Position numbers and translations under genes: made by a program. A stretch of 64,000 bases of DNA from Pseudomonas orientalis (lineage in GTDB: Bacteria > Pseudomonadota > Gammaproteobacteria > Pseudomonadales > Pseudomonadaceae), in contig NZ_JYLM01000006.1 in assembly GCF_001439815.1 (NCBI RefSeq), positions 1-64,000 on the forward strand. The letters are read 5' to 3'. This document shows, one piece after another, positions 1-10,154 of this stretch. How positions within the stretch are numbered: the first letter of the stretch is position 1; each line of letters begins with the position of its first letter. The notes under the pieces were generated by a model. The model worked only from the letters and a program-made list of their open reading frames with translations, did not search any database and was not told the DNA's origin.

Positions 1-128
1 CCGAGCCTGGGCGAGGTGCCGAGTGGTGGGGCAAGAGCGTTTTGCTTACTTTTGCGCTTTTCAAAAGTGAGCCGCTGTAAAAGCGGAACCCATAGCAGCC
101 GTTACCGCAGAAACGGATATGTACTCGA
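1..128. other. Non-coding left edge, possible dispersed repeat
   Basis: No convincing gene is seen here. The stretch contains a short inverted pair, CTTTTG and CAAAAG, around positions 54-66, and it runs directly into the 70-bp tandem array. From memory, similar stretches recur next to genes in fluorescens-group genomes, so this may be a dispersed repeat or the end of a gene lying outside the window. One open frame crosses it from position 1 to about 170, but it has no start in the window and no recognisable protein features. Confidence 0.3.
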
Positions 129-140
129 TCTGATCCAGAA

Positions 141-398
141 TCCTGGTCGGCCCTGAGGCCGCCATCGGGGGCAAGCCCCCTCCCACATTTGGACCGGGAT
201 CGACACAAAATCCTGGTCGGCTCTGAGGCCGCTATCGGGGGCAAGCCCCCTCCCACATTTGGACCGGGATCGACACAAAATCCTGGTCGGTTCTGAGGCC
301 GCTATCGGGGGCAAGCCCCCTCCCACATTTGGACCGGGATCGACACAAAATCCTGGTCGGCCCTGAGGCCGCCATCGGGGGCAAGCCCCCTCCACATT
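141..398. repeat. Tandem array of a 70-bp REP-containing unit, 3.7 copies
   Basis: The unit begins TCCTGGTCGG at 141, 211, 281 and 351, a constant 70-bp period. Each copy carries one REP half (ATCGGGGGCAAGCCCCC then TCCCACATTT) followed by a second imperfect inverted pair, GACCGGGAT and ATCCTGGTC. Copies differ at only a few bases. The last is cut short and has lost one C in CCCCTCCCACA. Unlike the other REP copies in the window, these are head-to-tail, not inverted pairs. Confidence 0.9.
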
Positions 399-453
399 GG
401 ATCTGCGGAGGGGTTAATGGACGGTTACAATGGCGCTCCACCAAGGAGCCTTC

Positions 454-1797
454 ATGACCGCCCTGCTCACAGACTGGCGCCACCGCCCCACCCATCGCCG
501 TGTCTGGGCCCTCGCCGCGCCGATGATCCTGTCGAATATCTCCGTGCCGCTGGTAGCCCTGGTCGACAGCATGGTCATCGGCCATCTGCCCCACGCCCAC
601 CAGTTGGGCGCCGTGGCCGTCGGCGCCAGCCTGTATACCTTCCTCGCCTGGGCCATGGGTTTTCTGCGCATGGGCTCCACCGGCTTTGCCGCCCAGGCTG
701 CCGGGCGCAATGACGGCGCGGCGCTGCGCCAGATCCTGCTGCAAGGCCTGCTGCTGGCGCTGGGGCTGGCGATGCTGCTCGGCACCGTGGGCATTCCGCT
801 CAGCCATCTGGCGCTTGGGTGGATGCAACCGTCCGCCGAACTGAACCAACTGACCCGCGAATTCTTCCACACCCGCCTGTTCGGCCTGCCCGCCGCCCTT
901 GCCGGCTATGCGCTGGTCGGCTGGTTCCTCGGCACCCAGAACGCCCGTGCGCCGTTGGCGATCCTGCTGACCACCAACCTGATCAATATCGCGCTGAACC
1001 TGTGGTTCGTCCTCGGTCTGGACTGGGGCGTGGTCGGCTCGGCCCGCGCCTCGGTGATGGCCGAGTGGACCGGCGCCCTGCTCGGCCTGGCCCTCACGCA
1101 AAAAGCCCTGCGCGCCTACCCAGGGCAAATCGCCTGGGCCGCGCTGAAACGGTGGCAAAGCTGGCGCCCTTTGCTGGCGGTGAACCGCGATATCTTTATC
1201 CGCAGCCTGGCGTTGCAGTCGGTGTTTTTCATGATCACCGTACAGGGCGCGCGGCTGGGGGATGCAACCGTGGCGGCCAATGCGCTGTTGCTCAACGGCC
1301 TGCTGCTGACGGCACATGCCCTGGACGGCCTCGCTCACGCTGTCGAGGCCCTGTGCGGCCACGCCATCGGCGCACATGACCGCCAGGCGTTAAGGCGATC
1401 ATTGGTGGTTGCCTGTGGTTGGTCGCTGATCGCCAGCGTCGGTTTCGCCCTGCTGTTCACGTTTGGCGGCCACCTGTTTATCGCCATGCAGACCGACATC
1501 CCAAGCGTGCGCGAAACCGCCGACCGCTACCTGCCCTACCTCGCGGTATTGCCGTTGATTGCGGTGTGGAGTTATTTGCTCGATGGGCTGTTTATCGGCG
1601 CCACGCGGGCGCGTGAGATGCGCAATGGGATGTTGCTGACGGTGCTGCTGGTACTGCCGGTCGCCTGGGCGTTGCAGGGGTTGGGGAACCACGGGTTGTG
1701 GATCACCTTCCTGTTGTTCATGGCCGTACGCAGCCTGACCCTGTGGGCCATTGCCTGGCGCCTGAATCGGCAAGGACTGTGGCTCGGAGCCAACTGA
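454..1797 (+). CDS. dinF: MATE-family efflux pump, DinF type
   Basis: A 447-residue inner-membrane protein with about twelve hydrophobic segments. Its early motif APMILSNISVPLVALVDSMV is typical of the DinF branch of the MATE family, which exports cationic compounds using a sodium or proton gradient. The start at 454 is chosen because AAGGAG lies five bases upstream; an ATG at 430 would put that ribosome site inside the gene. Length is normal for the family. It stands alone, with a tandem repeat upstream and a REP pair downstream that separates it from the convergent speA. The substrate cannot be told from sequence. Confidence 0.88.
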   Translation: MTALLTDWRHRPTHRRVWALAAPMILSNISVPLVALVDSMVIGHLPHAHQLGAVAVGASLYTFLAWAMGFLRMGSTGFAAQAAGRNDGAALRQILLQGLLLALGLAMLLGTVGIPLSHLALGWMQPSAELNQLTREFFHTRLFGLPAALAGYALVGWFLGTQNARAPLAILLTTNLINIALNLWFVLGLDWGVVGSARASVMAEWTGALLGLALTQKALRAYPGQIAWAALKRWQSWRPLLAVNRDIFIRSLALQSVFFMITVQGARLGDATVAANALLLNGLLLTAHALDGLAHAVEALCGHAIGAHDRQALRRSLVVACGWSLIASVGFALLFTFGGHLFIAMQTDIPSVRETADRYLPYLAVLPLIAVWSYLLDGLFIGATRAREMRNGMLLTVLLVLPVAWALQGLGNHGLWITFLLFMAVRSLTLWAIAWRLNRQGLWLGAN

Positions 1798-1810
1798 AAA
1801 AATGCAATCC

Positions 1811-1905
1811 AAATGTGGGAGGGGGCTTGCCCCCGATAGCGGAGTGTCAGGCAACTAATTTGTTGCTGATGTACCGCTATCGGGGGCAAGCCCCCTCCCA
1901 CATTT
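1811..1905. repeat. Inverted REP pair (REPIN) between dinF and speA
   Basis: Two REP copies face each other (GTGGGAGGGGGCTTGCCCCC and its complement) with about 45 bases between the palindromes. It lies between two convergent genes and could form a long hairpin that ends transcripts from both sides. Confidence 0.9.
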
Positions 1906-1926
1906 TTAGATCTGTATCAGCCCCTA

Positions 1927-3840
1927 TTACGAGGACAGGTAGGAAGATCGCGTCAAGCCCAGACGCAGTGCGTCGAGAAACTGGGTGCGTTCCGACGCAC
2001 TGATCTTCGCGCTCGCACACTTGTCACGGTAATGCGTCATCAACTCCTCCGGCGACAAGTGCACATAGCGCAGCATGTCTTCGATGGTGTCGTGGGTCTC
2101 GATCCCCGCGCTGTACACCGAGCCGTCTTCGCGCTGGTAGATGTTCACCGAGTCAGTGTCGCCAAACAGGTTATGCATGTCGCCGAGGATTTCCTGATAG
2201 GCGCCGACCAGGAAGATGCCCAGCAGGTAGTCTTCACCCTCGTTCAGGGCATGCACCGGCAGGCTGGTCTCGATGCTCTGCTCGTCGACGTACTGCTTGA
2301 TCTTGCCGTCGGAGTCGCAGGTCAGGTCCTGCAGCACGGCGCGGCGCAGCGGTTCTTCGTCGAGGCGATGCAGCGGCAGAATAGGCAGTACCTGGCCGAT
2401 GGCCCAGGTGTCCGGCAGGCTCTGGAACACCGAGAAATTGCAGATGTACTTGTCGGCCAGCTTGTCGTTGAGCTCGTCCAGCACTTGACGGTGCGAGCGC
2501 TGGCGCGCCTTGAGCGAGTTGTGCAGGCGGCGGCACACCGCGAAGTAGCACTGCTCGGCCAGGGCTTTTTCGGCCAGGGTCAGTTTGCCGTCGGCATACT
2601 GAGTGGCCACGTCGCTCATGTAGTGAGTGGCGCGCCAGTAGGTTTCGGTGACCATCTCGATATCGGTCGGACCGAGCAGGTCTACCAGCCATTGCACGGT
2701 TTCCGGCAGGCTTTCCTTGTTTTCGATGGTCGGGATTTCGTCGTTGTGTTTCTCGACGTCGGTCACCTGCACCACCAGCATGGCGTGGTGAGCGGTCAGC
2801 GAACGGCCACTTTCGGAGAAAATGTGCGGGTGCGGCAGGCTCTGCGCGTCGCAGAACTCCTTGAGCATGCCCACCACTACACCGGCGTAGTCGTCCATGT
2901 CGTAGTTGATCGAGCTGGCGTTGCGCGAATGGGTACCGTCGTAGTCCACGCCGAGGCCGCCGCCCACGTCAATGTGGTCGACCGGCAGGCCGAGGTTGCG
3001 CAGTTCGCCGTAGTAACGAATGGCTTCCTTGAAGCCGTGCTGGTAGTCGGCCAGGTTGGCGATCTGCGAGCCCATGTGGAAGTGCAGCAGGCGGATGCCC
3101 TGGTCCAGGCCCGCCGCGCGGAAACGCTCGACCACCGACAGCAACTGCGCCGCCGACAAACCGAACTTGGACTTCTCGCCGCCAGTGTCCGCCCACTTGC
3201 TCGAAGCCAGCGACGACAGGCGCACACGCAAGCCCACCTGCGGCTTGACCTTGAGGCTGGCAGCCTCTTCGATCACCAGCCCGACTTCGGATTCTTTCTC
3301 GATCACGATAAACACGTTGTGGCCGAGCTTCTGGCCCATCAGCGCCAGGCGGATGAATTCACGGTCCTTGTAACCGTTGCAGACGATGGTGCCGCCCTTC
3401 GGCGCCAGGGCCAGCACGGCCAGCAGCTCAGGCTTGGAACCGGCTTCCAGGCCGATGGAAACGTTCTGGGTGGCAATGATGTTCTCGATCACCGCTTCCT
3501 GCTGGTTCACCTTGATCGGGTACAGCGCGGTGTATTTACTCTGGTATTCGAGGCGTTCGATATTCGAATCGAAGGCACCGGTGAGCTGGCGTACACGGTC
3601 TTGCAGGATATCGGGGAAGCGCACCAGCAGCGGCAACGACAGGCCGCTTTTGCGCAGCGCGTCGACTTGCTCGTACAGATCGACGGGTGTGCTGTTCGGA
3701 CCGTTCGGACGGACTTCTACGCGACCGGCTTCATTGATCGCGAAATAACCGGCCCCCCAATGGCGAATCCCGTAAACACTGCGGCTGTCCGCAACTGTCC
3801 ATTGGCTGCCATCGTCTTTGCGTGTGCGTCGTACGGACAT
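1927..3840 (-). CDS. speA: Biosynthetic arginine decarboxylase
   Basis: A 637-residue PLP enzyme converting arginine to agmatine plus CO2, the first step of the agmatine route to putrescine and spermidine. The N-terminal part shows LYPIKVNQ, where the lysine binds [17 protein letters not shown] and [13 protein letters not shown] are typical of the alanine-racemase-like barrel and of the SpeA family. Length matches SpeA (about 630-660), and it is far longer than lysine or ornithine decarboxylases of the same fold. The start is preceded by AGGGGACTTCG. It is the first gene of a leftward group; yciH lies upstream after 142 bases, so they are probably separate units. Confidence 0.96.
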   Translation of the reverse strand: MSVRRTRKDDGSQWTVADSRSVYGIRHWGAGYFAINEAGRVEVRPNGPNSTPVDLYEQVDALRKSGLSLPLLVRFPDILQDRVRQLTGAFDSNIERLEYQSKYTALYPIKVNQQEAVIENIIATQNVSIGLEAGSKPELLAVLALAPKGGTIVCNGYKDREFIRLALMGQKLGHNVFIVIEKESEVGLVIEEAASLKVKPQVGLRVRLSSLASSKWADTGGEKSKFGLSAAQLLSVVERFRAAGLDQGIRLLHFHMGSQIANLADYQHGFKEAIRYYGELRNLGLPVDHIDVGGGLGVDYDGTHSRNASSINYDMDDYAGVVVGMLKEFCDAQSLPHPHIFSESGRSLTAHHAMLVVQVTDVEKHNDEIPTIENKESLPETVQWLVDLLGPTDIEMVTETYWRATHYMSDVATQYADGKLTLAEKALAEQCYFAVCRRLHNSLKARQRSHRQVLDELNDKLADKYICNFSVFQSLPDTWAIGQVLPILPLHRLDEEPLRRAVLQDLTCDSDGKIKQYVDEQSIETSLPVHALNEGEDYLLGIFLVGAYQEILGDMHNLFGDTDSVNIYQREDGSVYSAGIETHDTIEDMLRYVHLSPEELMTHYRDKCASAKISASERTQFLDALRLGLTRSSYLSS

Positions 3841-3982
3841 CGAAGTCCCCTATAAATGAAGGCGAAGGCGCCACCTCAAGCGGAGGCTGGCGCAGTCTAA
3901 AGAATGAAAATGACGATTTGCCTGTAAGGGAGGTAGACCTCGCTCGCAGGACAGAGTTTAGCCACAGGTTGGGAAGAGGCTG

Positions 3983-4354
3983 TCAGCCGCCGGACTTCTT
4001 GGCCTTGTAACCGAGCTTGATCAGCTCGGCCAACAGCAGTTCGACATGCTCGCCCTGGATCTCGATGACCCCGTCTTTCAACGCGCCACCGGTGCCACAG
4101 CGCTTTTTCAGCGTGGTGGCCAGTTCCTTGAGCGCCTCTTCAGCCAGGGGCACGCCGGTGATGGTGGTCACCGTCTTGCCGCCACGGCCTTTGCTCTCGC
4201 GGCGCACGCGGGCAATGCCGTCGCCTTCGGGGATCAGGGTCTGTTTGCAGGTGCACGAATCCACGGGCTGACGGCAGTCCGGGCAGTGTCGACCTGCATC
4301 GGTGGAAAATACCAGGCCACCCAGGGCGGCGAAGGATGCGGCTTTCTTGGCCAC
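3983..4354 (-). CDS. yciH: SUI1/eIF1-family translation factor, YciH type
   Basis: A 123-residue protein of the bacterial SUI1 family. The N-terminal part carries a CPDC and CTC cysteine group that may bind a metal. The C-terminal part has the conserved family block GKTVTTITGVPL and GTGGALKDGVIEIQG. In Escherichia coli the relative is thought to affect start-site selection on mRNA, but its role is not essential. The GTG start at 4354 has AGAGGA six bases upstream. A TTG two codons earlier is less well placed. It sits between speA and the NUDIX gene on the same strand, as I recall for P. aeruginosa. Confidence 0.88.
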   Translation of the reverse strand: MAKKAASFAALGGLVFSTDAGRHCPDCRQPVDSCTCKQTLIPEGDGIARVRRESKGRGGKTVTTITGVPLAEEALKELATTLKKRCGTGGALKDGVIEIQGEHVELLLAELIKLGYKAKKSGG

Positions 4355-4442
4355 CGGCAATCCTCTAGAGGATGAAAAGTGGCGCAGTGTAACGGCAAAA
4401 AGCCAAGTTGCTAAGGGCCAAATGGCGCCATTTCATGCAGCT

Positions 4443-4979
4443 TTAGCGACGCAACGCCAGATAGCGCCGCAGGCCCTCTTGAGCGTCCGGGCAGTAAGGC
4501 TTTTGTTGCGCCTCGCTCAGGACCGTTTCGATCGGCAGGAAGCGCGCTTCCATGACTTCTTCGGGCTGCAGGCACAATGGGCCGTCCCATACTGCCGAGT
4601 AGGACGTACACCAGAGCCTGCTGTCGCCATCTTCGAAATAGAAATGGTCATGTTCGGTCAACTCCACGCCGCTGACGCCAAGCTCTTCCGCCAGCTCACG
4701 GGCCGCCGACTCGGCATAGGTTTCCCCTGCCGCGACCATCCCGCCCGCTGCCGTGTCCCAGAAACCGGGATACAGCGCTTTGCTCAAGGTGCGCCGATGC
4801 ACACACAGCTCACCTTTTGAATTGAACAGGAAGATAAAGGTGCAACGACCAATAAGCCCGCGGTTGCGCAGGTCGGCCCTTACGAGGGTGCCGAGCAGGT
4901 TGTCGTGTTCGTCAACCCACTGGATCAGTTCAGCATCGGAGGCTACCCGGTGGGCGGCCTCCTTTTGAGTAGCGTCCAT
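4443..4979 (-). CDS. NUDIX hydrolase
   Basis: A 178-residue protein with a full Nudix box, starting at GGMVAAGE and continuing through RELAEELGV, which fits G-x5-E-x7-REUxEExGU. Such enzymes cleave nucleoside diphosphates linked to another group. The family features TFIFLFNSKGELCVHRRT and FWDTAAGG resemble the YfcD-like, IPP-isomerase-related branch. The substrate is unknown. Its start overlaps the stop of the upstream DUF2333 gene: TGA at 4984-4982 is followed by ATG at 4982 and another at 4979. AGGG is better spaced for 4979. Translational coupling with DUF2333 is likely. Confidence 0.88.
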   Translation of the reverse strand: MDATQKEAAHRVASDAELIQWVDEHDNLLGTLVRADLRNRGLIGRCTFIFLFNSKGELCVHRRTLSKALYPGFWDTAAGGMVAAGETYAESAARELAEELGVSGVELTEHDHFYFEDGDSRLWCTSYSAVWDGPLCLQPEEVMEARFLPIETVLSEAQQKPYCPDAQEGLRRYLALRR

Positions 4980-4981
4980 CA

Positions 4982-6049
4982 TCAACCCTGGTTGAGGAGC
5001 TGACGCAAGTCGATCACTGCAGCGTTGGCCCGGGAAATGTAGTTGGCCATCACCAGCGAATGGTTCGCCAGTACACCGAAGCCACTGCCGTTGAGAATCA
5101 TGGGGCTCCACACCGGTTCCTGCGAGGCTTCCAGCTCACGGATGATCTGGCGCACGCTGACCGTGGCGTTTTTCTTGGCCAATACGTCGGCAAAGTCGAC
5201 TTCGATGGCGCGCAGCAGATGGGACAAGGCCCACGCCTGGCCACGGGCTTCGTAGAACACGTTGTCGATCTGCATCCATGGGGTTTCCACCACTTCTTCA
5301 TCGACCTGCGGCACTTCACCCGGCGCCAGCGCTTCGGTTTTCAACGCGGTGTTCAGCTTCACGCGGCCCACACTGGCCGACAGACGCTGCGACAGCGAAC
5401 CCAGACGGGTGGCGACATCGCCCAGCCAGTTATTCAGGTTGTCGGCACGGGCGTAAAACAGCGCGCCCTTCTGATTCGGGTCGGACAGGCGCGCTTCGTA
5501 GCGGCTCAGGGAATTGATGCCTTCCTGGTATTCCGACTCGCTGGACGGCAGCACCCAGCTCTTGTTGTCAAAGTTGAAACGCGGCTCGGCCTTGGCCAGA
5601 TCGGCGTCTTCAGCCGACTGCGACTGGGAACGGGCGAAATCCTTGCGCAGGGCGCGGGTCAGGTCACGCACCTGCACCAGCACGCCGTATTCCCAGCTCG
5701 GCATGTTGTCCATCCACAGGCCCGGCGGGAAACGGTCGTTGGAAATGTAGCCACCGGGCTTGTTCAGCAAAGTGCCGACCACGGTTTTCACGGTTTCGAC
5801 GGTGGTGTAGCCGATCACCATCTGCTTGCCTTCCTTCTCGGCGGCAAGCTGGGCGTTTTGCTGGACCGGGAACAACGCCGGCTCCTGGCTCCAATACCAA
5901 CCCAGGCCACCGGTGACCAGCAGGTACAAGCAGATCACGCTGAGCAAGGCGCGGCTCATCAGCAGGTTGCGAACGTAGCTGCGGTTGGATGACTTGGGCT
6001 CAGGGGCGGGGCCTTTGGCACTGCCTTCACGGTTTTTCCAGTCCAGCAT
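4982..6049 (-). CDS. DUF2333 family membrane-anchored protein
   Basis: A 355-residue protein of unknown function. Residues 1-28 are polar and basic. One hydrophobic segment (ALLSVICLYLLVTGGLGWYW, about residues 34-53) should anchor it in the inner membrane, with the rest in the periplasm. The soluble part holds repeated helical stretches and a central NLNNWLGDVATRLGSLSQRL segment with coiled-coil character. I assign it to DUF2333 from overall resemblance and from its place between a NUDIX gene and a GGEEF gene, the PAO1 order as I remember it. It overlaps the start of the NUDIX gene. Confidence 0.75.
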   Translation of the reverse strand: MLDWKNREGSAKGPAPEPKSSNRSYVRNLLMSRALLSVICLYLLVTGGLGWYWSQEPALFPVQQNAQLAAEKEGKQMVIGYTTVETVKTVVGTLLNKPGGYISNDRFPPGLWMDNMPSWEYGVLVQVRDLTRALRKDFARSQSQSAEDADLAKAEPRFNFDNKSWVLPSSESEYQEGINSLSRYEARLSDPNQKGALFYARADNLNNWLGDVATRLGSLSQRLSASVGRVKLNTALKTEALAPGEVPQVDEEVVETPWMQIDNVFYEARGQAWALSHLLRAIEVDFADVLAKKNATVSVRQIIRELEASQEPVWSPMILNGSGFGVLANHSLVMANYISRANAAVIDLRQLLNQG

Positions 6050-6264
6050 GGCGATATCCTTTCAATCACTTGAGTTCATGCACATCAATTGTCCGGGTGC
6101 GGTCAAACACTCCGACCACAACCCTACCCCATCGTGCCCATCGGCGCGGCGCTTTTAAAGCAAACTGGCGCATACCCCAGGTTGGACTATAAAGGATGCA
6201 CGCTTTTTACACAGCGCGACCATGAGGTCAAAAAATGAATACCAAAGACACCTACTTAATTGAC

Positions 6265-6279
6265 GTATGACACTCATAC
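6265..6279. promoter_or_regulatory. Palindrome in the gcbA upstream region
   Basis: GTATGA-CAC-TCATAC is a perfect 6-bp inverted repeat, with TACAAT directly overlapping its right arm (6277-6282) as a possible -10 box. It lies 45 bases before the gcbA start in the only AT-rich part of the 274-base gap. Placement suggests an operator for a dimeric regulator, which is inference. The rest of 6050-6264 shows no gene. Confidence 0.4.
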
Positions 6280-6323
6280 AATAGAAAAGAGGTGCTAGCA
6301 TAGGGCCACTAGTCGACCTCAGC

Positions 6324-8018
6324 ATGCACCCTCACAGTAGTCAGGATATGACCGAGTCAGAAGACCCCAGCCGCGAGCGTCTCAAGCAGCATTTTGCCCA
6401 GCGGGTAATTCATCAGGCACGTCAAATTCTTGAGATCTGGCAGCGCCTGCAGCGAAGCGAATGGTCGAACGCCGATTTTTCCGAGCTCAGCGAAGCCAAT
6501 GTGCGCCTGCTGCGCTTTGCCGAGCGTTTTGAACAGCCCGAACACCGCCAACTGGCCCAGCACATTGGCGAGTCCCTCAAAGCCGTGGACGAAAACCGCG
6601 GCCGCCTGAGCAGCCAACTGATCACCGAGCTCAACCGCTTGATGCAGCGCCTGTCGCGCACCGGGCTGCGCCAGGGTGATCAGTTTGAGCAAACCCAGCT
6701 GCCGCCGATGCGCAAGCCGATCTATGTGATGCTGGCCGACCACGACCGTGCCGAACGCCTGGCCAGGCAGTTGGAATTCTTTGGCATGAGCGCCCAATCC
6801 CTGGACAGCGTCGCGGCGTTTCGCGCCACGATGGCCGAGCGCCTGCCGTCGGCCATCGTGATGGACGTGGATTTCTGCGGCACAGGACTTGGGCTGAAAC
6901 TGGCCGCCGAGGCCCAGCAAGGCCTGGAGCAAAAGCTGCCGCTGCTGTTTTTCAGCCTGAATGAAACCGACACGCCGACACGCCTGGCCGCCGTGCGCGC
7001 CGGCGGCGAAGAATTCCTCACCGGTACGCTGGAGGCCTCAAGCCTGCTGGAAAAGATCGAAGTGCTGACCTGCGTCGCCCAATATGAGCCGTATAAAGTG
7101 CTGATCATTGACGACTCCCGGGCCCAGGCGTTGCACACCGAGCGCCTGCTCAACAGCGCCGGCATCGTCACCCGCACCTTGATCGAGCCGATCCAGGCCA
7201 TGGCTGAACTCGCGGACTTCCAGCCCGACCTGATCATCCTCGACATGTACATGCCCGCCTGCACCGGCACCGAGCTGGCCAAGGTGATCCGCCACAACGA
7301 CCGCTATGTCAGCGTGCCGATCATCTACCTGTCAGCCGAGGACGACCTGGACAAACAGCTCGATGCGATGAGCGAAGGCGGCGACGACTTCCTGACCAAA
7401 CCGATCAAGCCGCGCCACCTGATCACCACCGTGCGCAACCGCGCGGCGCGTGCGCGCAACTTGAAGGCGCGGATGGTGCGCGACAGCCTGACCGGGCTGT
7501 ACAACCACACGCATATCCTGCAATTGCTCGAAGACTGCAGCTTCCGCGCACGCCGCGAAAACAAGCCGCTGAGCTTTGCCATGCTGGATATCGATCACTT
7601 CAAGCGGGTCAATGACAGCCACGGTCACCCCATGGGCGATCGCGTCATCAAGAGCCTGGCGTTGTTTCTCAAGCAGCGTCTGCGCAAGACCGACTACATC
7701 GGCCGCTATGGCGGCGAAGAATTCGCCATCGTGATGCCCGACACCGACCTTGAATCGGCCTGCAAAGTGCTGGACGACATTCGTGGGCGCTTTGCGGAAA
7801 TCCACTACCCGGCCCAGCCTCAGGATTTATGGTGCACCTTCAGCGCCGGGCTGGTGGAACTGTGCGACGACTCCGACAGCCTGATGATGGCCGCCCAGGC
7901 CGACGAGGCGCTGTACCGTGCCAAGCATGCGGGACGCAACCGCGTACAGGCGGCCCGCCCGTCAAAGCAAAGTGCCATCTTTTCACCGGAATTCGCTAAG
8001 TCGGTCATAACTTTGTAA
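6324..8018 (+). CDS. gcbA: Diguanylate cyclase with two receiver domains, GcbA-like
   Basis: A 564-residue soluble regulator. Residues 1-125 are helical and resemble a degenerate phosphotransfer domain. Residues about 132-250 form a receiver that keeps acidic residues (ADHD, VMDVD) but lacks the conserved lysine near its end. About 256-375 form a complete receiver with IIDDS, LIILDMYMP and FLTKPIKP. About 390-545 are a GGDEF-type domain with GGEEF at 463-467 and an RxxD inhibitory site at 454-457, so it should make c-di-GMP and be product-inhibited. Architecture and place before a chemoreceptor and aroQ match GcbA (PA4843), which promotes biofilm attachment. The start could instead be the ATG at 6348. 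Confidence 0.85.
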   Translation: MHPHSSQDMTESEDPSRERLKQHFAQRVIHQARQILEIWQRLQRSEWSNADFSELSEANVRLLRFAERFEQPEHRQLAQHIGESLKAVDENRGRLSSQLITELNRLMQRLSRTGLRQGDQFEQTQLPPMRKPIYVMLADHDRAERLARQLEFFGMSAQSLDSVAAFRATMAERLPSAIVMDVDFCGTGLGLKLAAEAQQGLEQKLPLLFFSLNETDTPTRLAAVRAGGEEFLTGTLEASSLLEKIEVLTCVAQYEPYKVLIIDDSRAQALHTERLLNSAGIVTRTLIEPIQAMAELADFQPDLIILDMYMPACTGTELAKVIRHNDRYVSVPIIYLSAEDDLDKQLDAMSEGGDDFLTKPIKPRHLITTVRNRAARARNLKARMVRDSLTGLYNHTHILQLLEDCSFRARRENKPLSFAMLDIDHFKRVNDSHGHPMGDRVIKSLALFLKQRLRKTDYIGRYGGEEFAIVMPDTDLESACKVLDDIRGRFAEIHYPAQPQDLWCTFSAGLVELCDDSDSLMMAAQADEALYRAKHAGRNRVQAARPSKQSAIFSPEFAKSVITL

Positions 8019-8071
8019 TGGAAACGCAATAACTTCAGGCACTTATCTTTTGCTGTCGGTTGAAACCACGC

Positions 8072-10033
8072 ATGCGCCTGAAGCTGCTGACCAATCTCAA
8101 TACCCTTCTGCTGGTTGCCGTGTGCCTGGCGCTTGGGGCGACGCTGTGGTGGTCGCAACGGGCGCTGGAACGCCCGTATCTGTTGATGGAGCGCTATCTG
8201 GGGCTGTCCCAGGCCTTCGAGAACCAGGCCGCTCGCAATATCGACGACTACCTGGCCAGCGGCGATGCCCTGCGCTTGAGCAGCGCAGCTCAAAGCCTGG
8301 AAAGCCTGTTGCAGCAGCTCGACTCACTGCCGCCCGAGTTGGCGCAAAGCCTGCGCCCCAGCCTCGCGGACCTGGATGCCTTCAGCAAGACCGACCTGCT
8401 TGCCGCCGGTAAACTGGCCGGCGACCCGCAAGCGCTGCTGCTGCAAGCCGAACGCGAACTGGGGGCGAACCTGGAGCAACTGAGCCAGTACGCCGGCGCC
8501 GTCACTTCCGCGGACGCGGCGCGCTACCTGCCGCCGCTGCTGGCCGCCTCGCAACACCTGGGCAAGCTGTCCCTGGCCCGCGACAAACTGGTCAGCAGCG
8601 GGCGTGCCGAGCTGGCCGATGATGTCGAGCGTGAAATCGCCAGCATCCGTGGCCAGGCCGACCTGTTGGCACAGCTGCCGTTACTCGGCGTAAAGGCCAG
8701 CGCCGAATCCAGCACCGACGACTTTTCCGCCTTGATGGGCCTGGAAAACACTGAAAAAACCGAAGCCCAGGACACCGGCGTTGACCTCAAGCGTGAACTC
8801 AACGGTCTGCTGACCCGCTACCCCGCCGAACTCAAGCGCACCCGCGAACAGATCCAGCAACGCGCCGACCTCGCCGCCGCCACGCACACCAGGATCACCG
8901 GCGTGCGCCAGGCCATCGCCGGCCTGGAGCCGGTGGTGCGCGCGCAACATGCACAGATCCAGGGCGAAGTGCGCCTGATACAAGGGCTGATGATCGGCCT
9001 GATCCTGCTGATCGCCCTGTTGATTGACACCCTGCAGCGTCGCCTGGCGCGGGTCCTGACCGCCCTCGCCCCGGCGCTGTCCACCTGGGCCGAAGGCAAC
9101 TTCAGCCAGCCGATCGCCTTGGGCAGGACCAACCGCGAACTGCGCGATATCGAAGCTTCGCTTAACCGCCTGCGCGCTTATCTGGTGGACCTCGTCGGCA
9201 CGATTCGCGGCAATGCCGAAGAAGTTGCCGGCACCAGCCGCGCCCTTGCCGAACTGAGCAGCGGCCTGCACGACGGCGCTGAACGCCAGGCCGGGGATAC
9301 CGCGCAGATCCGTGATTCCCTGGGCGAACTGGAAGCGACCATCCAGCAAGTGGCGGGCGATGCCAGCCAGGCCGCCGGCGCCAGTCGCAGCGCAGGCACA
9401 GCCGTGGAACAAGGCCAGCGGGTGATCGGCCTGAGCCTGACCGGCTTGCACGCTCTGGTGGGTGAAGTGCAGCAAAACGCGCAGATGATCGAGAAACTGG
9501 CCGAAGAATCCGCCACCATCGGCGGCGTGCTCACGGTGATCCGCTCGATCGCCGAGCAGACCAACCTGCTGGCGCTCAATGCGGCCATCGAGGCTGCCCG
9601 CGCCGGTGAAGCCGGGCGGGGGTTTGCCGTGGTCGCCGATGAGGTGCGTACCCTGGCCCAACGCACCGCAGGCGCCACCGCTGAAATCCAGGGCTTGATC
9701 AGCAGCCTGCAGACCGCCGCCCACCAATCGGTGCAAGGCATGCGTGCACAGGTCGAACACGCCGAAGCCACCGCCGAGCAAGCCCAGGCCGCCGATGGCG
9801 CGCTGGACGAAATCGTCGGGGCGATCCAGACCATTTCCGAGACCGCCGTGCGCATCGCTGATGTGACGGCGCAGCAAAGCGGGGCCGTGAGTGAGATTCG
9901 CGATAACAGCGAACGCATTCACCAGTTGGGCGAGGATAACCTGCTGCGTATCGGCCAGGGGCGCAGCCAGGGCGAACACCTGCTGGTGCTGGGTGGGCAG
10001 CTCAACACGGCGGTCCAGGCCTTCCGCGTCTGA
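8072..10033 (+). CDS. Methyl-accepting chemotaxis protein, CtpL-like by position
   Basis: A 653-residue chemoreceptor. It has an N-terminal membrane segment (about residues 10-28), a helical periplasmic domain of about 270 residues, a second membrane segment near residue 310 ([17 protein letters not shown]), a HAMP-like linker, and a signalling domain whose hairpin tip includes [20 protein letters not shown] and [15 protein letters not shown]. The tip binds CheW and CheA. The ATG at 8072 is preferred over an in-frame TTG at 8060, though neither has a strong ribosome site. Its neighbour in PAO1 is CtpL, a phosphate-taxis receptor, but the ligand cannot be read here. A REP pair follows the stop. 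Confidence 0.88.
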   Translation: MRLKLLTNLNTLLLVAVCLALGATLWWSQRALERPYLLMERYLGLSQAFENQAARNIDDYLASGDALRLSSAAQSLESLLQQLDSLPPELAQSLRPSLADLDAFSKTDLLAAGKLAGDPQALLLQAERELGANLEQLSQYAGAVTSADAARYLPPLLAASQHLGKLSLARDKLVSSGRAELADDVEREIASIRGQADLLAQLPLLGVKASAESSTDDFSALMGLENTEKTEAQDTGVDLKRELNGLLTRYPAELKRTREQIQQRADLAAATHTRITGVRQAIAGLEPVVRAQHAQIQGEVRLIQGLMIGLILLIALLIDTLQRRLARVLTALAPALSTWAEGNFSQPIALGRTNRELRDIEASLNRLRAYLVDLVGTIRGNAEEVAGTSRALAELSSGLHDGAERQAGDTAQIRDSLGELEATIQQVAGDASQAAGASRSAGTAVEQGQRVIGLSLTGLHALVGEVQQNAQMIEKLAEESATIGGVLTVIRSIAEQTNLLALNAAIEAARAGEAGRGFAVVADEVRTLAQRTAGATAEIQGLISSLQTAAHQSVQGMRAQVEHAEATAEQAQAADGALDEIVGAIQTISETAVRIADVTAQQSGAVSEIRDNSERIHQLGEDNLLRIGQGRSQGEHLLVLGGQLNTAVQAFRV

Positions 10034-10059
10034 CCCGATCTCCCAGCCTGCGCAGATCA

Positions 10060-10154
10060 AAATGTGGGAGGGGGCTTGCCCCCGATTGCAGTGTGCCAGT
10101 CTCAGTATCTGTAACTGATAGATCGCTATCGGGGGCAAGCCCCCTCCCACATTT
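10060..10154. repeat. Inverted REP pair after the chemoreceptor gene
   Basis: Two facing REP copies, 95 bp overall. The interior (CAGTGTGCCAGTCTCAGTAT and onward) is nearly the reverse complement of the interior of the pair at 12722-12816, so the two form long inverted repeats around aroQ-accB-accC. Confidence 0.92.

Noticed and set aside
141..398. Regular repeats resembling a CRISPR array
   Set aside because: The whole 70-bp unit is repeated, with no unique spacers, and it contains REP sequence. No cas genes are near.
232..1377. Minus-strand frame of 381 codons over dinF and the tandem array
   Set aside because: It translates the REP array and the complement of dinF. The plus strand has a normal MATE protein with ribosome site.
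2032..3855. Plus-strand open frame opposite speA (607 codons)
   Set aside because: No domains are seen, and the minus strand has all SpeA motifs.
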